From assembly GCF_005925345.1 (NCBI RefSeq), contig NZ_SSHJ01000007.1:1-64000 (forward strand): DNA of 64,000 nt. Reading direction: 5' to 3'. A model generated the notes under the pieces. It saw only the letters and a program-made list of their open reading frames with translations. It did not search any database and was not told where the DNA came from. The stretch comes from Pedobacter ureilyticus (GTDB lineage Bacteria; Bacteroidota; Bacteroidia; Sphingobacteriales; Sphingobacteriaceae). Shown here piece by piece: positions 25,823-36,024 of the stretch (its first letter is position 1; each line of letters opens with the position of its first letter). A program made the translations under genes and the position numbers.

Positions 25823-26656
25823 TCATTTCTTCTTCCTGAAATATTTGTCCATCCATTTTTTGAAACGAGGGGAAGTCCTTCTTGAAGTTTCCAATACAAA
25901 AGGGGCTTCCATCTTCAAGTGTATGATGACCTGCCGTTTTCCAGTCGGAAGATCAAAGTCAGCAATTGCTTTTCCGAAAACTAGCCAATGTCGCTGTCCC
26001 CTGAAGCAGATTTTTTTACCATATTTTTTCTGCGCTGAATCTAATGTTTCCAGCCAGGGCATTCTTTTTCCTTCAAGTGATAATGACCAATTACCTTCCG
26101 CATCACGATAGATCAATCCCGGAAGTTCATCCCCTTTCACCTTTTCGAACTTTTTTATAGGCTTGGGAATTGGTGGCAAATAACGCACCTTATAACGTAC
26201 TATTGGTGCTCGTATAGCATAAAATAACATATAAGCCATGTTTACAATCAGTATAAACATCACAACAGGCCCGAAGATCTTACGGAAAAACGCAGTCTCC
26301 ATTATCCAATGACCCTTATACCAAAAAAGACAGGTCGCCAATAGGAGTTCTACCCCAATTACCGCCAGTACGCCATACAATAACTGGCATAGGAGCCAGG
26401 ACACGATTTCACCCTTATCACGGTACCGCTTGTTCATTTGAAAGCTAATCCCATAGATGCAGAGCATGAGGATCATTGCAATGATCGCACTATAGCTTAT
26501 GGAAAAATAATAGTCGCGGCTTTTGAGCCAGGCAGTCTGGAATTTCCTTCCATGGGTGACAATAAAATGGCCTGCAAAAGGAGATAAAAAAAGAATGATG
26601 GCGAAGTTCCATCGGAATAAAGCGGTACGCGTATGCGCAAAAAATCTTTTCAGCAT
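25823..26656 (-). CDS. membrane protein with LytTR-like C-terminal domain
   Basis: A 277-residue protein with four membrane segments in residues 1-160 (FAIILFLSPFAGHF; IIAMILMLCIYGI; LLYGVLAVIGVELLLATCLF; VVMFILIVNMAYMLFYA). The C-terminal 100 residues follow the LytTR pattern loosely: GLIYRDAEGNWSLSLEG, then LETLDSAQKKYGKKICFRGQ, RHWLVFGKAI and ETSRRTSPRFKKWMDKYF. This is a membrane-tethered DNA-binding regulator design seen in Bacteroidota. The LytTR assignment is from pattern only. Confidence 0.55.
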   Translation of the reverse strand: MLKRFFAHTRTALFRWNFAIILFLSPFAGHFIVTHGRKFQTAWLKSRDYYFSISYSAIIAMILMLCIYGISFQMNKRYRDKGEIVSWLLCQLLYGVLAVIGVELLLATCLFWYKGHWIMETAFFRKIFGPVVMFILIVNMAYMLFYAIRAPIVRYKVRYLPPIPKPIKKFEKVKGDELPGLIYRDAEGNWSLSLEGKRMPWLETLDSAQKKYGKKICFRGQRHWLVFGKAIADFDLPTGKRQVIIHLKMEAPFVLETSRRTSPRFKKWMDKYFRKKK

Positions 26657-26842
26657 AGGGCAAAAACGTTAGGGCCAAACAGCTAAGAATTATTCCAAGG
26701 TAGCAAAAAAAAAGCAAATGTACCACTCATAAAAATTGACTGTACCGTTCATAAAATCCCTAGCCAAATCCCTTTCAATCTCGAAAAATGGCCCCTATAT
26801 TGCCCAAAACAAATCTTATCCATCCACTAAAACAATAAAAAC

Positions 26843-27250
26843 ATGGAAAAGCAACCTTTTGATGAAACCGGTCTTCAGTCACTATTACTAGCCCTTTACG
26901 CGCTCCCTGACCAACAGCTAACCGAAGAATCCCTTGCATTAAAACATCACCCGAAGATGTGGATCAATGGACATTTTGAACTCGATCAAAACCAGCTGGA
27001 TTTCTTGGACCAAATGCCCGCGGCTACAACTAACTTCCTAGCTGACCAAGGAAGTTTTGCCATCGCCAATCGTTTAGCGGTAACGCTTACCAAAACTTAT
27101 CTACCAAAAACGGAAACCACAACGGGCGGCGATGATCAAGATAAATTCTTCGAGACCAAAAGCAATCTCGCTAGTGGCACCAATAATCTGGGACAGCACC
27201 AAGCCAGTGGTACACTAAGCATTGAAGTCACGTACAGTGAACAAGCCTAA
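26843..27250 (+). CDS. hypothetical protein in regulator cluster
   Basis: A 135-residue soluble protein with no signal peptide or membrane segment. It is rich in Leu, Gln and Asp, with a Thr/Gly/Asp-rich stretch (TETTTGGDDQDKFF) near residue 90. I do not recognise the family. It is the first gene of a plus-strand run followed 30 bases later by a degenerate Crp-like gene. Confidence 0.5.
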   Translation: MEKQPFDETGLQSLLLALYALPDQQLTEESLALKHHPKMWINGHFELDQNQLDFLDQMPAATTNFLADQGSFAIANRLAVTLTKTYLPKTETTTGGDDQDKFFETKSNLASGTNNLGQHQASGTLSIEVTYSEQA

Positions 27251-27280
27251 AAAACAATGAAGTGAAATAAAAGCAACAAG

Positions 27281-27868
27281 ATGGAGCGAACATCCCTCAC
27301 ATTATACCTCGAACGAATGTCAAATGCCGGCAGTAAGACTATAGAATCCTTCACCCGTGCTTTTAGACTTCATTCACTTAAGAAAAATGAGGAACTCAAA
27401 TGTTATATCGAAGGGCAAAACTCCATCTGTTTCAATCTTGACGGGCTATTGTATGAATGGCAAAAAGAGGAATCCACGCTAAAGGGAGGGACGACTCCGC
27501 TAAAATTTTATCAACCGGGACAACTGTTTACACTTTCTCCCAAAAACCATCCCCAAACCACCATCCTTGCCATACAACAGAGCCATGTACTCATCTCAGA
27601 TTTAAACAAAATCAAAGCAATCCTAACCCGAGACCCAGCAGTACTAGACCTCATCAATGACATCTATCAGCAATGTCAACGGCAAAATCATCAACGGATA
27701 GCAAACTTGACCGCTTCACCTGCAAAAGTTCGTTATGAAATGGCTAGCCAACAGCTAGGGGCATTGCTATACCATATCCCCAAAAATCTACTAGCCAACT
27801 ATCTTAACATCAGTAGAAAACAGCTTCAACGCATCATCTACCAACAACTCCTGATCGATAAAAAATAG
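27281..27868 (+). CDS. divergent Crp/Fnr-like regulator
   Basis: A 195-residue protein. The N-terminal half has the size and strand pattern of a cyclic-nucleotide-binding domain (IEGQNSICFNLDGLLYEWQK; FYQPGQLFTLSP). The C-terminal end has a helix-turn-helix (KNLLANYLNISRKQLQRII) at the same place as in the 25,190 gene. Family motifs in the binding pocket are largely lost, so it probably senses something else or acts without ligand. It is 21 bases ahead of another divergent copy. Confidence 0.6.
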   Translation: MERTSLTLYLERMSNAGSKTIESFTRAFRLHSLKKNEELKCYIEGQNSICFNLDGLLYEWQKEESTLKGGTTPLKFYQPGQLFTLSPKNHPQTTILAIQQSHVLISDLNKIKAILTRDPAVLDLINDIYQQCQRQNHQRIANLTASPAKVRYEMASQQLGALLYHIPKNLLANYLNISRKQLQRIIYQQLLIDKK

Positions 27869-27889
27869 CTCGTTGAAAATACCAAAACG

Positions 27890-28477
27890 ATGGAACCACA
27901 ACAAACACATCTTCAATCCTTAACTTATTTATTGGGCATTTGGACCCCACTTTCCAGTAATTTCAAGGAGGATCTAAAACGTTATCTTCAGCTCCAACAT
28001 GTCAAGCCAAAACAACAGCTCATTAGCATCGGAATCCACCTCAATAACGCATGGTACAGTATGGACTGTTGGGCTTGCGCCATTCATATCCTACCCAATG
28101 GACGGGAAGAAGTGACGGCTATCTACGCTCCCAATGAAATTTTTACCGACATCGGCAGCTTCCTTCAGGGACAGCTCTGTCAACATCAACTGGACATCAT
28201 CCATGGTAGCATGCTATTAAAAATCGACCGCACTCATTTTAACCAGCTTCGAAGTCACCATGAAACCGCTACTCTTTTGGAACACTTCCTGGTTCTCCAA
28301 CAGGAAAAAAACCAATGGCGTACCGACCTACTTGTACTACCAGACCAACAGAAGTTCGACCAATTTGCCAAGTACTACCCCATCCATCAACTGCCTGGCA
28401 AAATCTGCGCCTCCTATCTCCGCATGACTCCTTCACGGTACAGTGCCGCAAAAACCCAATTTAACCGCCAACCATAA
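27890..28477 (+). CDS. divergent Crp/Fnr-like regulator
   Basis: A 195-residue protein with the same layout as the gene before it: LQLQHVKPKQQLISIG, an IYAPNEIFTDIGSFLQG turn equivalent to the GPGEL..SFY segment of Crp-like proteins, and a C-terminal HTH (GKICASYLRMTPSRYSAAK). Three such genes within 3.3 kb suggest local duplication. Targets are unknown. Confidence 0.6.
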   Translation: MEPQQTHLQSLTYLLGIWTPLSSNFKEDLKRYLQLQHVKPKQQLISIGIHLNNAWYSMDCWACAIHILPNGREEVTAIYAPNEIFTDIGSFLQGQLCQHQLDIIHGSMLLKIDRTHFNQLRSHHETATLLEHFLVLQQEKNQWRTDLLVLPDQQKFDQFAKYYPIHQLPGKICASYLRMTPSRYSAAKTQFNRQP

Positions 28478-28682
28478 TAAATTCATAGTCCTATCATTTC
28501 TATCCGTAGGGATAATTTATTCAGAAAAAAGGTAATGAAATTAGCTACAGTAATCCAAACCATAAATCAATAACTAAAAAGGAGGGTCGTGACAAAGATC
28601 AATAAACTTAAATATGGGACATGCTCCCATCGTGGCGGATACCACTTACAGCATAAACCGAAGTAACCAGATTAGTAAAACC

Positions 28683-29162
28683 ATGAACAACATCAGCATT
28701 TCGAACAAACAACCATTTCTCCAAAGGGACCTGACCAAGCAGCTCCTGATCTGGGGCATCAAAAGTCTTTGTATATTTCTCCTATTATATACCGCAAACG
28801 AAAAAATAGCAGACCACAAGAGATTCTACAAGGGCCTAACAAAAATCCAATTTTTAACGGACTATGCCCTTACCATCAGTTGGCTGGTACCGATCACAGA
28901 AATTGCCGTTGCCTTAGCGATCATCCTCCCATGGACCCAGAAACTAGGACTATACCTTTTCACCATCATGATGGGTATATTCACGTTCTACATCGCGTCG
29001 ATGTTACTCTGGGCAGAAAAGAAGCCCTGCCATTGCGGGGGAGCTATAGAAATGCTTACATGGGAACAGCATCTGGTATTTAATATCAGTTTCATACTAA
29101 TGGCCATCTTCGGTATCTACCTACACAAAAACGAAAATCAAAATTTAAACTTTAAAAATTAA
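28683..29162 (+). CDS. MauE/DoxX-like membrane protein
   Basis: 159 residues from ATG at 28683; an in-frame ATG at 28614 adds 23 residues without membrane character. Four membrane segments are visible, with the family-like start LCIFLLLYTANEKIADHKRF, the segment WLVPITEIAVALAIILPW and a Cys-His-Cys turn (KKPCHCGG) before the last segments. MauE-type proteins support disulfide or quinone-linked redox maturation in the membrane. It is 4 bases ahead of a small exported protein gene. Confidence 0.65.
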   Translation: MNNISISNKQPFLQRDLTKQLLIWGIKSLCIFLLLYTANEKIADHKRFYKGLTKIQFLTDYALTISWLVPITEIAVALAIILPWTQKLGLYLFTIMMGIFTFYIASMLLWAEKKPCHCGGAIEMLTWEQHLVFNISFILMAIFGIYLHKNENQNLNFKN

Positions 29163-29166
29163 AAGA

Positions 29167-29475
29167 ATGAAAAATTTAAAAAATTTCGCATTCGGACTGC
29201 TAGTTGCAGTCTTTGCGTTGGGATTTAGTGCATTTACATCAGGTCAAAATACCCGTGTACCTCAATGGGTTTACGTGCAAACTGACGCAAACGAATACAC
29301 CAAAATTCCTTTCAGCTCCTACGACCCTTTGAACTGCGAAGACATTTCAGCTAGTGAATGTTCGTTTACGCAGCCTGAGAATGATACTCAAGACCACGGC
29401 GAAGTGATCACACGTACAGATGCGATCAATTTAGACATGGTTCCATCTGAATTGGAAGGTTTGTACAATCCTTAA
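29167..29475 (+). CDS. small exported protein
   Basis: A 102-residue protein with a signal peptide (MKNLKNFAFGLLVAVFALGF, cleavage near FTSGQ). The mature part is acidic with two Cys (LNCEDISASECSF) that could form a disulfide. It resembles the short exported DUF6520-type proteins common beside MauE-like genes in Bacteroidota; the family call is tentative. A strong terminator follows. Confidence 0.6.
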   Translation: MKNLKNFAFGLLVAVFALGFSAFTSGQNTRVPQWVYVQTDANEYTKIPFSSYDPLNCEDISASECSFTQPENDTQDHGEVITRTDAINLDMVPSELEGLYNP

Positions 29476-29483
29476 TGTAACGA

Positions 29484-29518
29484 TTTTAAGGTGGTCGTAT
29501 TAGGCGACCACCTTAAAA
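29484..29518. terminator. strong bidirectional terminator
   Basis: A perfect 14-bp stem, TTTTAAGGTGGTCG (29484-29497) with CGACCACCTTAAAA (29505-29518), has a 7-base loop. It sits between the convergent genes ending at 29475 and 29530 and has T runs in both directions. Confidence 0.85.
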
Positions 29519-29529
29519 ACATAGAACAT

Positions 29530-31002
29530 CTACCTTATGGCAGCTTCCAATTGGGATAGGAATGCTTCAGTATTACTACTCTGCTGGCCTAACTTTGCTG
29601 GCAGCGTTGGAATGGGTGGATTGGCATCAAACATCTTTCCTTTTCTAACAATAAACAGTTTTGGATATACTTTGATCTTATAGTATTCAATCAATGGATG
29701 TGCAGAACTTGAAGTCCCTTCACGCCCTGCATACAATTTTATAGACTCTTTATGGGTATAGTGCCCACTGCTGACACTTCTTAGCCACGAGCTTTTTTTT
29801 GCATCGATGGCTATGGAAATAAATTCAACCCTAGGGTCATTGTGATATTTTTCTACCACTGGCGACATTGCCTCGTTCAAAAGCTTACATCCCGTGCATC
29901 CTGTAAACCAAAAATCTATCACCAGTACCTTGTCATCGAAGTCCGAGAGCTTGACCATTTTACCTTTATCGTTTTCAAGATGGAATGGATAGAACGGAAT
30001 ATCTTTACGAGAAGTTCCATGTATTTCCCCAATCATCTTAAGATACCGACTATCCGTTATGAACGGAATATCCTCATTTAAAAACCGATATGCTAGGCGA
30101 TTTTTGATGAAGTAGATAGTCAATAACTTTTCCCTGATCATTCCACTATAATTCTTTAAGATACTATCGTGTATAAAATCTGACCTCTCCACTGAACGAT
30201 CCATTTTCCAATCATTCACCACGTTGCTTTCAACCGCTATCTTTTCATAGAGAAAATCACAATAAAGCGGAGATCCCAGTATCCATGTGTTTGGCATTTG
30301 ATTTAACATTCCAATATCAAGGTTCAGAAACCTAGCACTTTTCACAAAGTTCTCATATCCCGCCCTACTGTGTTTTGCCACAATTGTACCTTCTCTTAAC
30401 CAGAGGTAGTCTTTCATACCATAACAGTTCGCAGTTAACATGCCGGTAATTTCCTGTCCCATTTTTGGGGCATATTTCTGTACTATCGCTAAACGTACTT
30501 TTAAAAGTGAGTCTGCCTGCTCCCTGCCCTTCCTACTTGAAATTAGCTTTTTACTATAGATCTCACTTTGGCATTGCAGCTTAGCGGATCCCCTGCCTTG
30601 AAAGTTAAAATATCTCGACGACAACTGACAAGTAATCCGATCACCTGCATCCAGAATATAGACATTATCGATAAAAGACCAACTACTTTTCTTTTCTTCT
30701 ACTGGTTCAAGTAAAAGATACATATAAAACCGCTTGGCCGGCGCTGTTATGATCTGTCTAAAGTGCCCAGTCAGTTGATCAATCCTTGGCATATACTTTT
30801 TGCCCGGAAAAGATGTACCGCTTGTAGGAAACTCAGATATCAGTATAGATACTTGAAGCTGCTTTCCCTTTGGAAGCTTGGTCATATCATCGGTAATCCT
30901 CCCTTCGATCACAACATCTTCTGTCCTGATATCTTCTGCCCTAAGCATGCCTAAATTCATTAAAGATAAGCACAACATCAATATAATTACTCTATAAATC
31001 AT
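29530..31002 (-). CDS. TlpA-like thioredoxin-fold protein
   Basis: A 490-residue protein with a signal peptide (ends near LRAED), a long N-terminal domain resembling those in Bacteroidota TlpA/AhpC-TSA proteins, and a C-terminal thioredoxin domain with VLVIDFWFTGCTGCKLLNEA, giving a CxxC active site. It should act in the periplasm as a thiol-disulfide oxidoreductase. It is the last gene of a susC-susD-tlpA set (27-bp gap to susD), a common arrangement whose substrate is not known. Confidence 0.82.
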   Translation of the reverse strand: MIYRVIILMLCLSLMNLGMLRAEDIRTEDVVIEGRITDDMTKLPKGKQLQVSILISEFPTSGTSFPGKKYMPRIDQLTGHFRQIITAPAKRFYMYLLLEPVEEKKSSWSFIDNVYILDAGDRITCQLSSRYFNFQGRGSAKLQCQSEIYSKKLISSRKGREQADSLLKVRLAIVQKYAPKMGQEITGMLTANCYGMKDYLWLREGTIVAKHSRAGYENFVKSARFLNLDIGMLNQMPNTWILGSPLYCDFLYEKIAVESNVVNDWKMDRSVERSDFIHDSILKNYSGMIREKLLTIYFIKNRLAYRFLNEDIPFITDSRYLKMIGEIHGTSRKDIPFYPFHLENDKGKMVKLSDFDDKVLVIDFWFTGCTGCKLLNEAMSPVVEKYHNDPRVEFISIAIDAKKSSWLRSVSSGHYTHKESIKLYAGREGTSSSAHPLIEYYKIKVYPKLFIVRKGKMFDANPPIPTLPAKLGQQSSNTEAFLSQLEAAIR

Positions 31003-31029
31003 TCGTATTTAATTAAATTATCCTAAAAA

Positions 31030-32424
31030 CTAGCGTTCGTTTTGTTTGATGCCACTGAACATAATCTCTTCATTTGGAATAGGAAATAAAAACAAAGGGC
31101 TGTTGGGAGCGAGAATATATTCCTGTCCCGAAAGTTCCCTCTTTAGGGTGATATTAGCTCCATCCCTGTTTAAGCGCTTAATGTCCTCCCAACGCAGACC
31201 ACGCCAAACGAGCTCCTTCCTCCGTTCCAACAGTACCTTTGCCAAGGCTTCAGTACCCGAGCTAGCCGTCAGACTTTGATAGGGGACAGCGGGAACAGTC
31301 GCATTAGGGCTCCAACGTTTGACAAGTAGCCGATTTAGCCAATTCATGCTATCGACGAACTGGTTTCTCCTGGCCAGACATTCGGCCTTGATCAGGTAAA
31401 CTTCATCAGTGGCCAGCCCCATGAATGGTTGGCTTCCCACCCCCTGATAACCCCGCTTGGGAACAAAGGAACCATCGCTCTGTCTTGCAAAATAAATCAG
31501 CGGCCTAAGATCATTTGGGGCATACAGTCTAAGAAGTTCTGTACTGATCTGGATATATCTACTCGAGGCCGAGTAGGCAGCTTTAGTAGAAGCATATCTG
31601 GAATAGATCAGCTCATTGTTAGTGGTAGAAAAAGGGGTCACGGTCGTCCTATCGAGCGTATTATAGTCGATCAATCGGTCATACAACATCAGCATGCTGT
31701 CCGCATGTAGTTCGGCACTACCATACTCGCCCTTCAAGAGGTAAACCCTCGAAAGCAAAGCATGCGCAGCAATCTTAGAAGGTCTGTTACGGTTTGCTAC
31801 TGGCAGCGAAGTTGGTAAAAGCCCTGCAGCCGAATGGAGATCGGACAGCAGCTGACGGTAGTTCTCGGCCACCGTAGCCCTTGATATTACTTCATCGATA
31901 GAAGGGTCCAAACGTAAAGGAACTCCCAAATCAATTTCGGCAGTTCCAGCGGAAAATATGCGACTATAGCTGTTTACCAAGTCAAAATAAGCAAAACTAC
32001 GTGCGAATAAAGCCCAACCTTTAACAAGATTATACTGGCTCTTATTACGTTCCGTAACCAATATGGGCCCCAAACCTTTTAACACACAATTGGCATAGAA
32101 TATCGTCGCATATGGCATGCTCCAGTCTTCAGAAGTCTCTCCCTCATACAAGTCTTTCGACCATATAAAAGAATTCCTTTCAGTTGCCGTTCTGGTCGAA
32201 AGCCAAATATCCCTGGAGGCATATATATAGTCTTCTCCCGCCAGTACGCCTAATCCGGTAGTACCATTCATTAGAGGTTGGTTTTCCAGAAGGCTCTGAA
32301 ATTCCTCCAATGTCGTCGGCTGTACGATATTCGTACTTGGTTTCTTCTCCAAAAAATCCTTATGACAGGCCAAGCCTGTTACTGAAACTAAGATTAGCCA
32401 GCTTAAATTCCTAAATATTTTCAT
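31030..32424 (-). CDS. susD: SusD/RagB-type outer-membrane lipoprotein
   Basis: A 464-residue protein with a lipoprotein signal peptide (TGLACHKDFLEKKP). The N-terminal NIVQPTTLEEFQSLLENQPL and C-terminal ERRKELVWRGLRWEDIKRLNRDG blocks are family hallmarks. SusD-type proteins lie on the cell surface, bind the ligand and act as a lid on SusC. It starts 10 bases after the susC stop. Confidence 0.92.
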   Translation of the reverse strand: MKIFRNLSWLILVSVTGLACHKDFLEKKPSTNIVQPTTLEEFQSLLENQPLMNGTTGLGVLAGEDYIYASRDIWLSTRTATERNSFIWSKDLYEGETSEDWSMPYATIFYANCVLKGLGPILVTERNKSQYNLVKGWALFARSFAYFDLVNSYSRIFSAGTAEIDLGVPLRLDPSIDEVISRATVAENYRQLLSDLHSAAGLLPTSLPVANRNRPSKIAAHALLSRVYLLKGEYGSAELHADSMLMLYDRLIDYNTLDRTTVTPFSTTNNELIYSRYASTKAAYSASSRYIQISTELLRLYAPNDLRPLIYFARQSDGSFVPKRGYQGVGSQPFMGLATDEVYLIKAECLARRNQFVDSMNWLNRLLVKRWSPNATVPAVPYQSLTASSGTEALAKVLLERRKELVWRGLRWEDIKRLNRDGANITLKRELSGQEYILAPNSPLFLFPIPNEEIMFSGIKQNER

Positions 32425-32434
32425 CGTCTGTTCA

Positions 32435-35400
32435 TTAAAAATTAGCCCTTACCCCTATAGCCAAGCTTCTTGGTGATGGAAACCCGGCACGTACATCGGG
32501 ATCAATCCCCTGCTTGTTCGCCCTCCAGATCAGACCAAGGTGATTAGCGTAAGCATAGATGTTCATATTATCCCATATAGCCTTACGACCCTTTTTATCT
32601 GGAAAAGTGTAATTGATCTGTATGTCCTGTAGGCGTATATGATCTCCTCTTTCCACAAGTACGGCGGCATAACTATAAAAGTCAGACCTGTTGGGAACAT
32701 TTGGATATACCATCGCAGGAACATATGTAATCAACTCATCGCCTGGGTTCTTCCAGCGTTGGGCATAGTCCCGCTGCAAAAATGTCCCAGAAAATAACGA
32801 GGCATAGTTTACCGATGAGCGTCTGAAAAAGTAGTTGAATTTATAGATGATATTAAAAGATAATTCCAACCTGCCATAGCCCAACGTATTTCTAAAACTG
32901 CCAAAAACAGTTGGTGTTGCCGAACCAAAAAACTGTAACTGGCTACGGTCATTTGAATTCAAGATCGCTGCATAATCGGTACTGGTCTGACCATTGAGAT
33001 AGCCAAGTGGGTTTCCTGTGGCATTCAGTCCCGCCCATTTAAAGCCAAAAACAGCATTGATGGGATAATTGGGCAGCGGCGACAAACTGGCCGTATAGCC
33101 TGTCACAATGTTGGCATTACTTCCCGTGCTCATCTTATAATCTGTGATTCTATCCTCCGCAAAATTGAAGATTAGATGGTTCGTCCATCTGAATCCTCTT
33201 TCCAAAATCCTTGTATTGAGCTGTAAGTCCACACCGTTGGTACGTGTATTTGCTACATTACCAGTATATAGTGAGACACCGACTTGCGGTGCGATGGGAC
33301 TGCTGGCGATTAAGTCGACGCCATTTTTAACGTAATACTCTACGCTTCCGGTAAACCTGTTATCGAGTATGGCGAAATATAGCCCTGTGTTTAAATTTTT
33401 CACCCTTTCCCATCTCAGATTATCATTCGGAGGATTGACCACGGCAAGATATTGGACACCATAACTGTTAAATAAAGATGGTGATGCCGTAAGATAGGCT
33501 GAAATGGAGTTGTTCACATTACCATTATAACCATAGGTGGCCTTTAACTGCAAAGAATTCATCCAGTCCAACTCGTAGAAACCTTCCTTATGGATATTCC
33601 AGGCCAATCCGGTAGACCACAAGGGCACGCCCTTCTGATTTGCCTTCACCCCAAAAAGATTGGATTCATCCTTCCGAAAGCTTGCCGATAATACATACTT
33701 TCCTTGGTACGTATAGGATGCATTACCATAGAGGGACACATACCTATTGATAATGGAACTTTGGTTGGTCGGAGCAGATATACGGGATGCAGACACAGGA
33801 TTGTAGAAGTAAGGGTATAGATTGATCTGATCTACAATGGCACTTGTCCCGGTCTCAGATTGGTATCCATAAACCATATAACTGTTCTGATTGTTACCAT
33901 CATTCCGGATTTCATACCCAGCAATACCAACCAGTTCATGATCCCTAGCCAATATCTTATTGTATTCCAATTGGGCTCGTCCGTAATGGGACTGCCTAGA
34001 TATGAATGTTGGATTGTAGATTGAGCCTAAAGGGATCGGTCTTGAAACCAGTCCCGTTGATGCGTTTATACTGCTGAAGCTATTGATCAGGTTCCTCGTG
34101 TAGAAAGAACTTTCGTCATTGATACTTTCCGTTTTGGAGCTTGCATTATAGTATTGGTAGGATACCCCAAACGAAAGATCATTTGAGACTTTGTAGTTTA
34201 CCCCGATATTAAGACGATAATCTACCAATCTTATCGTATTGGTAGAACCCTCATTCCTAAGTTCTTCCAAAGGCCTATACCCCCAATCCAATAGTCTCCC
34301 ACCCCCAGCAGTTTCGCTATATGAACTGCGCAGGCCTCCGCGTCTTAAGGTTGGAAGCGGATTGCCGTTATCGTCGGCAATCCGTTCATAGGGCAGGAAA
34401 GGCACATATCCACTAGCAAACATGTTATTGTTAGTAGACTTAGAAAACATCAGGTCTGTATTGATCCTTAATTTACCTCTTAAAAGACTATAGTTATTGT
34501 TTGCTTTTAAGGTAATCCTATCTTGCGAGCGGGATACCAAAGTGGGCAAATCCTTATCGTATCCAACTGAGAAATAATAGGATTGTGAGTTTCCGCCGCC
34601 AGCCACATCTGCGGCATAATGCTGAACACTACTATTCCTAAAAAAATATTTCTCCCTCTGTACCCTGTTATCGATTCCCCTTAAAAAATCTATCTGGGCA
34701 TTGCCCGTTGCCGTATAGCCTGGATCTACCTTGATCTTTTGGAGAATTTCAACTACTGGCGAGATTACCACAAAACCATTATTAATAGTTGCAGTATAGG
34801 CTCCCTTTTCAAAGAGGAATTTCTCCAGGTCAATAAATTCACTGGAAGATAATTGAGGCTCATAATACAGGTCCGGTTTTTCTCCAATGTTTACGTTGCC
34901 GTTGAAAGTGACTTTCGGATCAGCATTCCATCTGCCCTTTTTTGTAGTGATCACCACCACACCATTTCCGGCACGGACACCCCATATCGAGGCCGCGGCA
35001 GCATCCTTCAGTAAGGTCACACTTTCTATGACGTCAGGATTGATCGTATTGAGATCTCCTTCAAATGGAAAATTATCAATCACGATTAAAGGTGTCGTAT
35101 TGGAAAAAATGGTACTTCTTCCTCTCACACTGATACCTGTCGAGTTTCCTACCGTACTATCAAATAATAAACCATTAGATACCCCATTCAATCGGCTCAA
35201 TAAATCTGAAGACACAGATCGAGCAATCGTCTTTTCATCAATAAATGAGAAAGAACCCGTTGCCCTTTCTTTAGGTAAACTTTGATAACCAGTATTTACG
35301 ACCTGAACCTCGTTCAAAGTGCTTTCGGTTGAATTCAGATCAATAGCGAGTAATTCGGATGATGGCGCAGTAAAATTTAATTCACGAACACCATAGCCAA

Positions 35401-35983
35401 GATATTGAACCAACAAATCATATTTACCTGCGGGCAATACCAACTCAAACTCCCCCTTATCATTTGTAACAACAGACATAGCAGTAGATTTCACTTTAAC
35501 TAACACCCCTGCAAGTGGCTCTTTGGTCTGCGCATCAACGACCTTACCTTTTACCTTTTCCTGCAAAGATTTCTTAACTGGAATAGTAGCAGGTAAAGTA
35601 GCCGCTCTTCTTTTAACGACAACCGTTTTATCAAATACCTGATAAGTGAGCGGCTGCCCTTTTAGGCAAGCTTCCATTACTGCAATTAGGTCAGCATTTT
35701 TCACTTCTATGGAAATCTTGGGTAACTCTGCGAGATCTTTTTTTTCATACCAAAAGCCATAGCCAGTCTGTTTTTTGATTTCATTGAATGCTGTTTCTAA
35801 AGGAACAGATTTTAGGTTAAGGGTAACCTGCACCGCATGAGCAACAGCCGAACTGGAAAGAATGACGAAGAGTAGTATGATAGTAAGTATTGTTGGAGGC
35901 CTAAAGAAACGGCCTAGCTGTCTGAAAATAGACAACGACTGCTTATCCCCAGAAAGGAAACAGCAGTTATCAAAAAAAATCAT
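32435..35983 (-). CDS. susC: SusC/RagA-type TonB-dependent transporter with STN domain
   Basis: A 1,182-residue protein. An N-terminal signal is followed by an STN domain (VTLNLKSVPLETAFNEIKKQ onward), a carboxypeptidase-D-like repeat (VKGKVVDAQTKEPLAGVLVK) and a plug (SRLNGVSNGLLFDSTVGNST; GRSTIFSNTTPLIVID). A 22-strand barrel then runs to the C-terminal aromatic strand (AIGVRANF). The STN domain is the part that talks to FecR, so this transporter should also signal its own expression through the adjacent fecR and sigma genes. Paired with susD (10-bp gap). Confidence 0.93.
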   Translation of the reverse strand: MIFFDNCCFLSGDKQSLSIFRQLGRFFRPPTILTIILLFVILSSSAVAHAVQVTLNLKSVPLETAFNEIKKQTGYGFWYEKKDLAELPKISIEVKNADLIAVMEACLKGQPLTYQVFDKTVVVKRRAATLPATIPVKKSLQEKVKGKVVDAQTKEPLAGVLVKVKSTAMSVVTNDKGEFELVLPAGKYDLLVQYLGYGVRELNFTAPSSELLAIDLNSTESTLNEVQVVNTGYQSLPKERATGSFSFIDEKTIARSVSSDLLSRLNGVSNGLLFDSTVGNSTGISVRGRSTIFSNTTPLIVIDNFPFEGDLNTINPDVIESVTLLKDAAAASIWGVRAGNGVVVITTKKGRWNADPKVTFNGNVNIGEKPDLYYEPQLSSSEFIDLEKFLFEKGAYTATINNGFVVISPVVEILQKIKVDPGYTATGNAQIDFLRGIDNRVQREKYFFRNSSVQHYAADVAGGGNSQSYYFSVGYDKDLPTLVSRSQDRITLKANNNYSLLRGKLRINTDLMFSKSTNNNMFASGYVPFLPYERIADDNGNPLPTLRRGGLRSSYSETAGGGRLLDWGYRPLEELRNEGSTNTIRLVDYRLNIGVNYKVSNDLSFGVSYQYYNASSKTESINDESSFYTRNLINSFSSINASTGLVSRPIPLGSIYNPTFISRQSHYGRAQLEYNKILARDHELVGIAGYEIRNDGNNQNSYMVYGYQSETGTSAIVDQINLYPYFYNPVSASRISAPTNQSSIINRYVSLYGNASYTYQGKYVLSASFRKDESNLFGVKANQKGVPLWSTGLAWNIHKEGFYELDWMNSLQLKATYGYNGNVNNSISAYLTASPSLFNSYGVQYLAVVNPPNDNLRWERVKNLNTGLYFAILDNRFTGSVEYYVKNGVDLIASSPIAPQVGVSLYTGNVANTRTNGVDLQLNTRILERGFRWTNHLIFNFAEDRITDYKMSTGSNANIVTGYTASLSPLPNYPINAVFGFKWAGLNATGNPLGYLNGQTSTDYAAILNSNDRSQLQFFGSATPTVFGSFRNTLGYGRLELSFNIIYKFNYFFRRSSVNYASLFSGTFLQRDYAQRWKNPGDELITYVPAMVYPNVPNRSDFYSYAAVLVERGDHIRLQDIQINYTFPDKKGRKAIWDNMNIYAYANHLGLIWRANKQGIDPDVRAGFPSPRSLAIGVRANF

Positions 35984-36024
35984 AAGTTTGTAGTTTAGGG
36001 TTTAGATTAAAATTCTTGCGTGAA

